Below the pieces are notes generated by a model. It made no database searches and had not been told where the DNA came from. It saw nothing but the letters and a program-made list of their open reading frames with translations. This document shows, one piece after another, positions 9,556-18,303 of a DNA stretch of 64,000 bases. Position 1 is the stretch's first letter. The number at the start of each line of letters is the position of its first letter. This DNA is from a bacterium. GTDB lineage: Bacteria; Bacteroidota; Bacteroidia; Cytophagales; Cyclobacteriaceae. The stretch spans positions 1 through 64,000 of the forward strand of contig JANSWY010000005.1 in NCBI GenBank assembly GCA_024743255.1, read 5' to 3'. A program made the position numbers and the translations under genes.

Positions 9556-12489
9556 ATGCAACCAGCAGCTTTTACTAAAACGGGAAATGAAGTGAGCACT
9601 AATTACTCATTAGATAATATTCCATATGAAGACACTTTTGTGATGACTAAGCACATCTGTGAGACTAATATCGCAGGTGTCGCAGTTTGTTACAAAGGAG
9701 AACAAATCACTCACAAATTTGATGGGATTAAAGAAGCAGATCTAGAATTACTTAAGCTTCTTTTTACAGATATTCAAGCCACTGGAATTCTAAATATCAA
9801 TGATGTAAAACAATATTCAAACTATCAGGAGATTGTCTCTACCACTAAATCTCGTTTAATTTCTTTCCATGGTATCCATATTGAAAATGTTAAGTTAAAA
9901 GCTTCAGTAATCCTTTATACCTGCACTAATGTCCCTCACAAAATAGCTGCCGAAAAAATGGATCTATTCCAATTGCAGGCGAGGCAGATAGCAAATCAGG
10001 TGTTTTCTAAGTTGGAGTTGGATCAAACCAATGACAAGTTCAAAAGCACCAAAAAGATTTTAAAGCATCACGAAAAGAACTATCAATCAATATTGGATAG
10101 TACCGGAGACATGATGTTTGAATTAGATATGAACGGAAAGTTCCTTTCAATCAATAATTTGCTAAAAGAAGCATTAGGCTATGAGGAAGAAGAGTTTGCA
10201 GAAATGCATTACAGTGACCTGGTAGCTAATTACAAAAAAAGGAAACTTAAGGAGTTCTTCGATAATCAAATTAATGGTAACAGCGATGAACAGTATGCTG
10301 AGTTCCCGTTGAAAACAAAAGCTGGCTTAAACAAATGGGTAGGTCTGAAAATCGCAATCAACTATCCAGATGAGAATGAAAAGAGATTAATAGTTGTAGC
10401 CAGAGATATCTCCAAGCAAAAAGAAGCAACAAACAAGCTTTCTAAATATCGTAATGGATTGAAGCTAATCAATGAAATTGCATCCAATGCCAATTTCACA
10501 CTGAAAGAGCAGCTATACATGGCCCTTGAAGTTGGTAGCTCTTATCTTGGACTTGAAGTAGCTGTGATTGGACAGGTCATAGATGACACTTATTATGTCA
10601 GATTTTCTCAATTAGCACATCCTGATTATGATGTGAAATTAAAAGAAAGCTATGCGTTAAAGAATGTATTTAGTGATATCACATATCATCAGGATGATGT
10701 AATTACCATTTCTCATAGCAAGGAATCAGAATATGGAAACCATCCTTGCTACCTGGAACTTGGAATGGAGGCATATATTGGAACTCCGTATTACATCAAG
10801 GGAAAAAAAGAGGGTACCGTCAGCTTCTTCTCATTATCGCCTCGTCAAAATCCATTTGATGACAATGAGGTTGACTTCATTAAAATATTTGCAAGATGGA
10901 TTGGTTTTATATTGGAAAGAGAAAGAAACCAGAATTCCCTCCTATCAGAGCAAGGAATGCTAAGAGCTTTTGCCTCCTTCTCCCCTGCTGCTATCGCCAT
11001 GTTCAATACGGATATGGAATATCTTGCTGCAACTGAAAGATGGGTAGAGGAAAATAAGCTTGTTACGGGTAAAATCCTTGGAAAGAACTATTATGAGGAG
11101 TTTCCTGAAAGTAAAGAAGAATGGAAAAAATACCATCAAAGAGCTTTAAAAGGTGAAGTTTTAAGCTTTGAAGAAGACTGGTATATCAATAAGCATGACG
11201 AGAAAGTATGGTTAACCTGGGCTGTTCGTCCGTGGTTTACTGAAGAACATCAAATTGGTGGTGTTATCATATTCATGCAAAATATTACTCTTCAAAAAAA
11301 TCAGGCTGAAGAATTGGTAAGAGCAAAAGAAGCAGCCGAGAAAGCGTCTCAGGCCAAAGACCAATTCCTTTCGACTATGAGTCACGAAATCAGGACTCCA
11401 TTGAATGCAGTTATTGGAGCAGGGCATCTATTGTTACAAGAAGATCCAAGGGAAGATCAGGTCCAAAATATGACCCTACTGAAGAACAGTGGTGAGCATT
11501 TGCTCTCACTTGTTAATGACATCCTGGACTTTAATAAGATTGAAGAAGGCCAACTCAAGTTAGAACAAACTTCATTTGATTTTCTAAAAGTAGTTTCGTC
11601 CATTCAGTTTGCGATGGAACAATCGGCCAGAGAGAAAAATATTGAATTTAAGTTAGATATAGATAAAGAAATTCCAGCTATTCTAGAAGGTGACCCTACG
11701 AGGATTAATCAAATCCTGATAAATCTTCTGAGTAATGCAATCAAGTTTACTGATAAAGGATTCGTACAACTTAAAGTTGAGCTGATATCAAAAGCTAAGG
11801 ACCAATTTAATCTTCATTTCGAGGTTCAGGATAGTGGAATTGGAATAACACAAGAACAATTGAATTCCATCTTTGATAGATTTACTCAGGCTGATGAAGA
11901 CACTACGAGAAAATATGGAGGAAGTGGTCTTGGTTTGACCATTACTCGAAGGCTCTTAGAATTGATGGAATCCGAAATCAGAGTTTCAAGTGCTCCTGGA
12001 GAAGGGTCTACATTTCACTTTGATTTAACCTTACAAGAAGGTGATAGATCTAAAGTAATCAATGAGGTGGTGAGCTCAGGAAATGGTTCTAAGTCTGCTT
12101 CAAATAAAAAGGTATTACTGGTTGACGACCATGAAGTTAACAGAATCATGGCCTCAAAATTCCTTACCAAATGGGGACTCGAAGTTGATTGTGCTAACAA
12201 TGGTAAAGATTGCCTGGATATGATGGAAAGTCAGTCTTATGATCTAATCCTAATGGACCTACAAATGCCAGAAATGGATGGGTTTGAAGCAACTAATCAT
12301 ATAAGAGCCAGAGAAGAAAATTACTTTAAAGACGTTCCGATTATAGCATTAACTGCTTCCGCATTAGTTGAAACAAGAGAACAAGTGAAGAAAGTGGGAA
12401 TGAATGATTACGTAACTAAACCATTCAATCCCAAGATTTTTAGAAATAAGCTAGCCCTTCATTTAAAGGATCCCTCTCTTTCTGAATAA
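9556..12489 (+). CDS. Hybrid sensor histidine kinase/response regulator (GAF-PAS-GAF-PAS-HisKA-HATPase-REC)
   Basis: A 977-residue protein without evident membrane segments. Order of domains: a GAF-like N-terminal domain (~20-165), PAS (~175-295, with SILDSTGDMMFELDMNGKFL), GAF (~300-460), PAS (~470-585), a short coiled coil, HisKA with phospho-acceptor H610 in FLSTMSHEIRTPLNAV, HATPase with NLLSNAIKF (N box), DSGIGI (G1) and GGSGLGLTI (G2), and a C-terminal receiver with phospho-acceptor D901 in LILMDLQMPEMDG. It is probably a cytosolic sensor. No downstream DNA-binding response regulator is adjacent, so its output is unknown. Its stop codon abuts the stop of the convergent permease gene with no bases between. 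Upstream, 9301-9555 holds no gene I can support. Confidence 0.93.
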   Translation: MQPAAFTKTGNEVSTNYSLDNIPYEDTFVMTKHICETNIAGVAVCYKGEQITHKFDGIKEADLELLKLLFTDIQATGILNINDVKQYSNYQEIVSTTKSRLISFHGIHIENVKLKASVILYTCTNVPHKIAAEKMDLFQLQARQIANQVFSKLELDQTNDKFKSTKKILKHHEKNYQSILDSTGDMMFELDMNGKFLSINNLLKEALGYEEEEFAEMHYSDLVANYKKRKLKEFFDNQINGNSDEQYAEFPLKTKAGLNKWVGLKIAINYPDENEKRLIVVARDISKQKEATNKLSKYRNGLKLINEIASNANFTLKEQLYMALEVGSSYLGLEVAVIGQVIDDTYYVRFSQLAHPDYDVKLKESYALKNVFSDITYHQDDVITISHSKESEYGNHPCYLELGMEAYIGTPYYIKGKKEGTVSFFSLSPRQNPFDDNEVDFIKIFARWIGFILERERNQNSLLSEQGMLRAFASFSPAAIAMFNTDMEYLAATERWVEENKLVTGKILGKNYYEEFPESKEEWKKYHQRALKGEVLSFEEDWYINKHDEKVWLTWAVRPWFTEEHQIGGVIIFMQNITLQKNQAEELVRAKEAAEKASQAKDQFLSTMSHEIRTPLNAVIGAGHLLLQEDPREDQVQNMTLLKNSGEHLLSLVNDILDFNKIEEGQLKLEQTSFDFLKVVSSIQFAMEQSAREKNIEFKLDIDKEIPAILEGDPTRINQILINLLSNAIKFTDKGFVQLKVELISKAKDQFNLHFEVQDSGIGITQEQLNSIFDRFTQADEDTTRKYGGSGLGLTITRRLLELMESEIRVSSAPGEGSTFHFDLTLQEGDRSKVINEVVSSGNGSKSASNKKVLLVDDHEVNRIMASKFLTKWGLEVDCANNGKDCLDMMESQSYDLILMDLQMPEMDGFEATNHIRAREENYFKDVPIIALTASALVETREQVKKVGMNDYVTKPFNPKIFRNKLALHLKDPSLSE

Positions 12490-15144
12490 CTATTCATCTC
12501 TAAGAGATTCTACCGGGTTACTTAGAGCAGCTTTTATTGTTTGAAAGCTTATAGCGAATCCCACAATCAGAACTAAGCAAATCGTTGATCCCAAGTATAT
12601 CCAGGGGTTCAATTCTATCCTATCAGCGAAGTTCTGAAGCCAATAATCTGTTGCCAAGTAAGCAAGAGGCCATGAAATCACTGTAGCGATTATTATAAGG
12701 CGCACCACATTTCCAGACAATAGTTTAACCAGCGACGATGTTGCCGCACCCAAAACCTTTCTAATACCAATCTCTTTTCTTCTCAATGCAGCGGAATACG
12801 TGATTAAACCAATTAATCCAATACAGGCAATAAACACTGAAATGGAAGCAAATATTACAAGTACCCTTGCTGTAGATACCTCCGTTTTATACAACCTTTC
12901 GTATTCTTCATCAAAGAAGAAAGATTGCATAGGCTTATCTCCTGCCAATTTTCTATAGGTCTCATCAATGTATGTTACAGTCTCTAGTATGTTTTCAGAG
13001 TTGACTATTTGTACTGATATAAACCCACTGTTATTACTTTGATCAAGCTCTAATGATAAAGGAGCAGTCGCTTTGTGTAATGACTCAAATTGATAATCCT
13101 TGATCACTCCGATAATCTTAATTGGCCTGTCTTTTTTGAAAGCTGATGTCAATGGTTTCCCAATGGGATCATCATATCCAAAAGCCTCAGCTGCCGACTC
13201 ATTTATGACCACAGCATTGGAATCCGAAGGAAATTCTTTTGAAAAAAACCTTCCAGCTACTAATTCCAAACCGAGTACCTCCATGTGCTCATAAGTTACC
13301 TGATTATTAAGGAACAAAAATGTCTCTGCAGCATCTACTTTTCTATATGATCTAATTTCGTAATTCTTTCCTGGAATAGTCTCGGAGTTAGCAACTTGAT
13401 TCACATTCGGATTTCTTCTGATTTCTTGTTTGAATACTTCCAGATTGCTCTTTAGCCAATCAGGTCTTTGAATAACCAAGGTCTGCTCTTTATCGAATCC
13501 AAGGTTTTTAGAGGTCATATAATTTACCTGATTGTACACTACAAATGTGCCTATTATGATAATGATGGAGGTAGCAAATTGTATGGTTACCAGAAAGTTT
13601 CTCAACCAACCGATACTATTTCTACCCGATTGCGCTTTACCCTTTAATACTGCTACAGGTTTGAAAGAGGATAAAACAAAGGAAGGATAGAATCCAGCTA
13701 ACAATCCAACAACAATTGCTAACAGTAGCAATGTCCCCAACCCATAGAATGAATACAAAATACTAAATGAGATCTCTTTTCCAATCAATGAAATGAAATA
13801 TGGTTTAAGTATCATGACCAATACTAAGCCCACAGAGCATGCTATTGAAGCAATCAAAATTGACTCGAAAAGAAACTGAAAAACCAAGGTTCTTTTATTG
13901 GATCCTATAACCTTTCTGATGCCAACTTCCTTAGCCCTTGTTGATGAATGAGCAGTAGCCAAATTAATAAAGTTGAATACCGCTATAAATAATATTACCA
14001 CTCCTATCAGTCCATAAATATATAAGTGAGCAATATTACCAGATGGTTCCAGTTCTCCCAATGAATCAGACTTTAAGTGGATATCAGCAATCGGCTTCAA
14101 TTTAAATTCAACCGTATTTCCAGATGCCTCCCATTCCGATATTTTCAATCCGGTATAATATTCAATTTCAGGTGCCATGTGATCATAAAACACCTGGTGA
14201 ATCTTCTTTTCAAATTCAGGAATATCAACTCCTTCATTTAGTACTACATAAGTATGTTGTGATGTGCCTACCCACCTATTTACATTCCATCTCTTGTTAC
14301 TACTTATGGACCCAAGTAGATTAAATTTAATATGCGAATTTGCCGGAACATCTTCTACCACTCCAGTAATGGTATAAAATGTAGTATCCTCATCCACAGA
14401 AAGCTTCTGTCCCATCGGATCACCATCTCCAAAATACTTTTTGACATAAGACTCAGAAATTACCATGGATTTAGGATGTTTCAAAGCTGTCTCAGGATCA
14501 CCTTTTAACAAATGAAAATCAAATACATCAAAGAATGATTCACTGGCAAACAGAATTCCTTCCTCATTAATCTTCTTACCTCCTTTACCGATCAATAATT
14601 GACCGCTAGCATGAATTCTGGTAGCTTTTATTGCCTCGGGGTAGTTATCCAATAAAATTTGAGCCATAGGACCTGAGGTTGTTGCTTGTTTGTTGGGCTC
14701 ACCTCTTATAACAGCTTCATTACCAACTCTGTATATAGATTGGTAATTGCTGTGAAATCGATCATAACTTAGTTCATTTATTAAGAACAGTGTTATAAAT
14801 ACTAAACATGCTATCCCTACAGATAAACCGAGTACGTTTATCGCAAAATAGCTCTTGTGCTTCAGGAGATTCCTGATCGTTGTGTAATAGAAGTTTTTGA
14901 ACATAGCAATATTTGAGTTTGTTTGACTTTCGAGACCTTTCCATGCATATGGTTGACAGCATTTAATAACATCCCACCAATACATTCTTTGAGCTTTCTT
15001 TAGACCTTTTTCATTTACTCGCTCGTAGAAATATTCTTCCAGATCACCATGAATTTCCTCATAGAGATCCTTCTTACAATACCACTTAAAGAATCTGTGT
15101 GGGAGTTTGGGGATTTGATGGAAACCTGACATTATTTGTCCCAT
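12490..15144 (-). CDS. MacB/FtsX-type permease with N-terminal permease prefix domain (locus 1)
   Basis: An 884-residue membrane protein. Residues ~1-75 form the cytosolic prefix found on PadR-linked permeases (KLPHRFFKWYCKKDLYEEIHGDLEEYFYERV). A first membrane helix (~100-125, FAINVLGLSVGIACLVFITLF) is followed by a periplasmic MacB-PCD domain, three helices at ~380-500 with NLATAHSSTRAKEVGIRKVIGS, a central helix near 550, a second periplasmic domain, and a C-terminal FtsX domain with RRKEIGIRKVLGAA, ending SNPVESLRDE. Such permeases normally act with an ABC ATPase as tripartite or mechanotransmission transporters, but no ATPase gene is nearby. The start overlaps the stop of the PadR gene by 13 nt, so the two are one operon. 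Confidence 0.9.
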   Translation of the reverse strand: MGQIMSGFHQIPKLPHRFFKWYCKKDLYEEIHGDLEEYFYERVNEKGLKKAQRMYWWDVIKCCQPYAWKGLESQTNSNIAMFKNFYYTTIRNLLKHKSYFAINVLGLSVGIACLVFITLFLINELSYDRFHSNYQSIYRVGNEAVIRGEPNKQATTSGPMAQILLDNYPEAIKATRIHASGQLLIGKGGKKINEEGILFASESFFDVFDFHLLKGDPETALKHPKSMVISESYVKKYFGDGDPMGQKLSVDEDTTFYTITGVVEDVPANSHIKFNLLGSISSNKRWNVNRWVGTSQHTYVVLNEGVDIPEFEKKIHQVFYDHMAPEIEYYTGLKISEWEASGNTVEFKLKPIADIHLKSDSLGELEPSGNIAHLYIYGLIGVVILFIAVFNFINLATAHSSTRAKEVGIRKVIGSNKRTLVFQFLFESILIASIACSVGLVLVMILKPYFISLIGKEISFSILYSFYGLGTLLLLAIVVGLLAGFYPSFVLSSFKPVAVLKGKAQSGRNSIGWLRNFLVTIQFATSIIIIIGTFVVYNQVNYMTSKNLGFDKEQTLVIQRPDWLKSNLEVFKQEIRRNPNVNQVANSETIPGKNYEIRSYRKVDAAETFLFLNNQVTYEHMEVLGLELVAGRFFSKEFPSDSNAVVINESAAEAFGYDDPIGKPLTSAFKKDRPIKIIGVIKDYQFESLHKATAPLSLELDQSNNSGFISVQIVNSENILETVTYIDETYRKLAGDKPMQSFFFDEEYERLYKTEVSTARVLVIFASISVFIACIGLIGLITYSAALRRKEIGIRKVLGAATSSLVKLLSGNVVRLIIIATVISWPLAYLATDYWLQNFADRIELNPWIYLGSTICLVLIVGFAISFQTIKAALSNPVESLRDE

Positions 15145-15470
15145 TTAAATGCCAGCTCATGAATTTGATTACGGAGACTTGTTCTCAGCTCCATCGCTTC
15201 ATCTAAAGCTTTCTTTCCAAAAGGAGTGATAGAAAATACTCTTTTACGCTTTCCACCTCTTTTGGATTCCGGGTCTGTTAGTTGAGACTCCAACATTCCT
15301 TTTTTCTCTAATCGATAAAGTGATTTGTGTACTGCACTTACATTTACTGATCTACCTGATTGCTTTGCTATTTCTTTATTTATCGCAACAGCATAAGCAT
15401 CTTCATACAGCACCCCTACTGTTAGTAGTACAATCTCCTCAAATTCGCCTAATTGAGTTCTGCCACCCAT
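15132..15470 (-). CDS. PadR family transcriptional regulator (locus 1)
   Basis: A 112-residue winged-helix repressor. It begins with GEFEEIVLLTVGVLYEDAYAVAINKEIA, contains the recognition region VNVSAVHKSLYRLEKKGMLESQL, and has the wing SKRGGKRKRVFSITPFGKKAL, all typical of the small PadR subfamily linked to prefix-domain permeases. It overlaps the downstream permease by 13 nt and surely shares its transcript. Two 19-bp direct repeats directly upstream suggest autoregulation. The inducing signal is not known; in other members it can be a small lipophilic or antimicrobial compound. Confidence 0.92.
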   Translation of the reverse strand: MGGRTQLGEFEEIVLLTVGVLYEDAYAVAINKEIAKQSGRSVNVSAVHKSLYRLEKKGMLESQLTDPESKRGGKRKRVFSITPFGKKALDEAMELRTSLRNQIHELAFKWDK

Positions 15471-15477
15471 ATCATTA

Positions 15478-15534
15478 AATTTACTTTTGTCTGTAATATA
15501 GGTGAAATTTTATATAATTTACTTTTGTCTGTAA
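15478..15534 (-). promoter_or_regulatory. Two 19-bp direct repeats upstream of padR locus 1 (candidate operator)
   Basis: The sequence AATTTACTTTTGTCTGTAA (plus strand) occurs twice without mismatch, at 15478-15496 and 15516-15534, with a 38-bp period. The proximal copy ends only about 8 nt before the PadR start codon at 15470. Read on the coding strand, a TATATTAC stretch, similar to the Bacteroidota -7 element TAnnTTTG, runs into the proximal copy. Exact duplication in this position suggests an operator for the PadR protein; binding is inference. Confidence 0.65.
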
Positions 15535-15825
15535 AATATTTTTTTTTGAGGTTGTATAATTCAATTTAGGAAAACATATAAAGTAACCTATCTTTTAGGC
15601 CTTGTGAAACCTAATGTAAAGATTGCCAGGGTAGCTACGGCCTTTATAACAAATCGATTAAATATCAGCAGGATTAAGATTGCGAATGCCATGATGTACT
15701 GAGTTAGTTTACATTAGAGACATTTACTGTTGCAATATCCCCCTCCCTACTTATTTCAACTAATATAAAAATTGAATTAGTTTTAAGGAATGTCTGTCTA
15801 AGCGATCAGAGATAATTCTTTAATT
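15535..15825. other. Intergenic region between padR locus 1 and the MoxR operon
   Basis: About 290 bases separate the PadR operator from the divergent five-gene MoxR operon. It holds one possible 34-codon minus-strand ORF, described separately. The final 60 bases before 15826 are AT-rich and presumably include the operon promoter, but I cannot place -33 and -7 elements convincingly. No hairpin terminator, tRNA or repeat was seen. Confidence 0.5.
15588..15692 (-). CDS. Possible 34-residue small membrane protein
   Basis: A short ORF from the ATG at 15692 to TAG encodes 34 residues. Its first two thirds are strongly hydrophobic (AFAILILLIFNRFVIKAVAT) and it ends in a basic tail (FTRPKR), the layout of a single-helix membrane microprotein. 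There is no recognisable homologue or clear ribosome binding site, and hydrophobic ORFs can arise by chance in AT-rich DNA. It would be read in the same direction as the PadR-permease operon and lies upstream of its promoter. Confidence 0.25.
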   Translation of the reverse strand: MAFAILILLIFNRFVIKAVATLAIFTLGFTRPKR

Positions 15826-16455
15826 ATGTTTCCAGAAATCAACAATAACAGTTTTTTAGAGACTATCTACTTACTGAGAAGTAGTGAAGAAATTACATTA
15901 TTCGAAATGATCGATAAAGTTGATGAGGCATTGGAGCTAGATGTTATTGATTTTTTAAAATCTGAGTATCAAAAAGAGTCACTGGACTATCCATATAAGG
16001 TCCCTGAATTTGATTCCAAAGCTGCTGTATGGGGCGCAAAAATCATTTATTTTGTTAGTCACTTAATGGTAAACCGGACAAAAGAATCTCAAGAATTAAC
16101 TTCATTCTTACCTCAGGATGAATTGGAACTTTCCCCTTCTTCTATTTTATCAGTTGATTTGTGCTTGAGGTTTTTACCGGATCTAATTGTGCAACTATCC
16201 TTATTGCAATCTGATGATCCTATAATTTATACCCTGAACAAAGTTTTGATTAAATGGCACTATTCAGGAATTTCATATTTAGAAACAACTGAAAAACTAG
16301 ATTTTGAATTGGTACTAAGTAATCAATGCCTTCTGCAGCTATATGTTGATAGAGTAATAGAAAATAAATCCAGAGAATATCTAAAATCAAAATTGGAAGC
16401 TTACATTTTAGGTTCTATGGGTGAGTACAAAAGTGAATTTTGGAAAGAACTTTAA
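15826..16455 (+). CDS. First gene of the MoxR-vWA-beta-propeller operon, helical protein of unknown function
   Basis: A 209-residue, apparently all-helical, acidic cytosolic protein with no signal peptide or membrane helix. I do not recognise a named domain with certainty; it may be one of the small accessory 'bpX' proteins of these ternary systems. Visible blocks are LETIYLLRSSEEITLFEMIDKVDEALELDVIDFLKSEY at residues ~8-45 and a long helical stretch at ~95-200 (LCLRFLPDLIVQLSLLQSDD). The stop lies one base before the ATG of the MoxR gene, so translation is coupled. Its constant place beside MoxR suggests an adaptor or regulator of that ATPase, which is inference. Confidence 0.7.
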   Translation: MFPEINNNSFLETIYLLRSSEEITLFEMIDKVDEALELDVIDFLKSEYQKESLDYPYKVPEFDSKAAVWGAKIIYFVSHLMVNRTKESQELTSFLPQDELELSPSSILSVDLCLRFLPDLIVQLSLLQSDDPIIYTLNKVLIKWHYSGISYLETTEKLDFELVLSNQCLLQLYVDRVIENKSREYLKSKLEAYILGSMGEYKSEFWKEL

Positions 16456-16456
16456 A

Positions 16457-17587
16457 ATGAATGAAATAGAAAAATTAAATGTTGTTCTAAAGCACCTCAA
16501 GCAAGTTTTTGTTGGGAAGGATGAGATAATAGACTTGCTTGGAATTTGTTTGGTAGCAAGGGAAAACCTATTCCTATTGGGCCCTCCCGGAACAGCAAAG
16601 AGCGCAATTGTTCGAGAGTTTTCTAAATGTGTTGAAGATGGAAAAAATTTTGAATACTTACTGACCAGATTTACTGAACCTAATGAAATATTTGGTCCAT
16701 TCGACATTCGTAAATTGAAAGATGGAGAATTGGTAACAAACACCGAAGGTATGCTCCCGGAAGCGTCCATCATCTTTCTCGACGAAATATTCAACGCCAA
16801 TAGTGCCATCTTGAACAGTCTATTGATGGCTTTAAATGAAAAGGTTTTTAGGAGAGGAAAAGAGACCAGAAAACTACCAGCATTAACATTTATTGGCGCT
16901 AGTAATCTTCTGCCAGAGGACGAGACTTTAAGCGCTTTGTTGGATAGATTCTTAGTCAGAGTAAATTGTAATTATGTTGATCCTGATCTCCTTGACCAGG
17001 TGTTGGTTGCAGGTAGAAGCTTAGAGACAAGGGTTGCAACTGACGAATTACCCCAAATCAATACGGATTCAATTCATTTAATGCAACGTGAATGTCTGAA
17101 GGTTGATCTCAGCACCATTCGAAAAGAGTTTATAGGAATAGTACACAATCTAAGGTCTACCGGAATAAAAGTATCTGACAGGCGTGCGGTAAAGCTTCAG
17201 AACCTTATAGCTGCAAGTGCTTTCTTATGCGAAAGAAATGAAGCTGTACTTTCAGATTTATGGGTATTGAAATATATCTGGGATACCGAAGATCAAATAG
17301 AAATATTGACAGGGATTATCAATAAGGTAATAGAAAAAGAAGATTCCACAAATGCTCATCCTCAAGCGAGTCTTGAATCCTCACCGAACCCTGAACTACT
17401 GATTAGCGAAGTTGAGAAACTACAATCTAAATGGTCTGAGACAATTCCTTTTCAGGAGCAAAACGCAGTGAAGGACAAATTGAGATTCATTCAGGAAAGA
17501 AGTGAATGGATTCACAATGATATATCTAAAATGGAGGTGCAAGAAGCCATTGATAGTCTTTGGAAGACAATACTTAAAGAGAGTTGA
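16457..17587 (+). CDS. MoxR family AAA+ ATPase (RavA-like)
   Basis: I start the protein at the ATG at 16457, one base after the upstream stop; an upstream in-frame GTG at 16421 would overlap the previous gene by 35 nt. The 376-residue product has Walker A GPPGTAKS (42-49), Walker B IIFLDE (105-110), sensor 1 asparagine in GASN (N150) and an arginine-finger region LLDRF (R164). The block RFTEPNEIFGPFDI (71-84) is typical of the RavA branch of MoxR. These ATPases remodel partner proteins together with a vWA-domain cochaperone, here the product two genes downstream. Its stop overlaps the TTG start of the next gene (TTGA). A C-terminal helical extension (~290-376) may be the partner-binding region. 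Confidence 0.93.
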   Translation: MNEIEKLNVVLKHLKQVFVGKDEIIDLLGICLVARENLFLLGPPGTAKSAIVREFSKCVEDGKNFEYLLTRFTEPNEIFGPFDIRKLKDGELVTNTEGMLPEASIIFLDEIFNANSAILNSLLMALNEKVFRRGKETRKLPALTFIGASNLLPEDETLSALLDRFLVRVNCNYVDPDLLDQVLVAGRSLETRVATDELPQINTDSIHLMQRECLKVDLSTIRKEFIGIVHNLRSTGIKVSDRRAVKLQNLIAASAFLCERNEAVLSDLWVLKYIWDTEDQIEILTGIINKVIEKEDSTNAHPQASLESSPNPELLISEVEKLQSKWSETIPFQEQNAVKDKLRFIQERSEWIHNDISKMEVQEAIDSLWKTILKES

Positions 17588-18303
17588 ATTACCTAGCAAA
17601 AATACCAGAATCAAAATTAGAAGACCTTGGTGCAATTCGTCATTGGTCTCATTTAAAAATGGCTCGAAAAGATTCTGAAATTTGGGTATCTGGGTTTAGT
17701 AAAGAACAGATCAATTCTAATGAGTTAAAGTGTATACCATTTATAGAATTATTTCAGGAAACTGATTCGAAGCTTTACCCATTAGGTAAAAGAGTACCAA
17801 TTGCCAAAATAGATCGTCTGATCTGGACACCTATTACTAATGGCTTAACAATTGATCCAATTCAGTTTAATCATAACTTATTTGAAATTAAGGAAACCAT
17901 CAATTGGAGATTACAAGCGTCATCTAAAACTCAGGATACTTTTGCGCTCAAAATAAAGATTATTGATTTTCAAAAATCAGTTGAGAATGCGCCAAAAATA
18001 AGGTTAAACCATCTGAAATGGACAGTTAGCAATGATCAGACTGTACTGGTTTTAGGGAGTCCCCCCCTATCTACAAGGTATGTCGAGTCATATTGGTTGT
18101 CAAGGAATAATCTTATTCCTATGGGTTATGATTTTGACTTAAAGGTGCTTGAAAATGAGATCTCAAACTCAATTGAGAATGATAATGCGGATTATATCCT
18201 TTGGGACAAATCAGGTGGCTATCAGATTATCACTAATAATGTTCTCGAGTCGGTTTCCAGAAGTTCAGTAAAGAAAACGTTAAATCGCCTTTCAGATGAG
18301 TAA
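17584..18303 (+). CDS. Accessory protein of the MoxR-vWA-beta-propeller system (bpX-like)
   Basis: A 239-residue cytosolic protein. The likely start is TTG at 17584, giving a TTGA overlap with the MoxR stop; the first in-frame ATG, residue 23, would cut off a conserved-looking helix. Residues ~20-120 alternate hydrophobic beta strands with the block LYPLGKRVPIAKI-RLIWTPITNGL, and the tail is helical (SVSRSSVKKTLNRLSDE). I cannot name the domain firmly from sequence alone; gene order and size fit one of the small bpX proteins found between MoxR and vWA genes. It overlaps the following vWA gene by 8 nt, so four consecutive genes are translationally coupled. Confidence 0.72.
   Translation: MNYLAKIPESKLEDLGAIRHWSHLKMARKDSEIWVSGFSKEQINSNELKCIPFIELFQETDSKLYPLGKRVPIAKIDRLIWTPITNGLTIDPIQFNHNLFEIKETINWRLQASSKTQDTFALKIKIIDFQKSVENAPKIRLNHLKWTVSNDQTVLVLGSPPLSTRYVESYWLSRNNLIPMGYDFDLKVLENEISNSIENDNADYILWDKSGGYQIITNNVLESVSRSSVKKTLNRLSDE

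Noticed and set aside
9337-9561. A 74-codon minus-strand frame in the gap before the hybrid kinase
   Set aside because: It overlaps the kinase start, has irregular composition with many Cys, Arg and Leu, and no family resemblance; the gap more likely contains promoter sequence.
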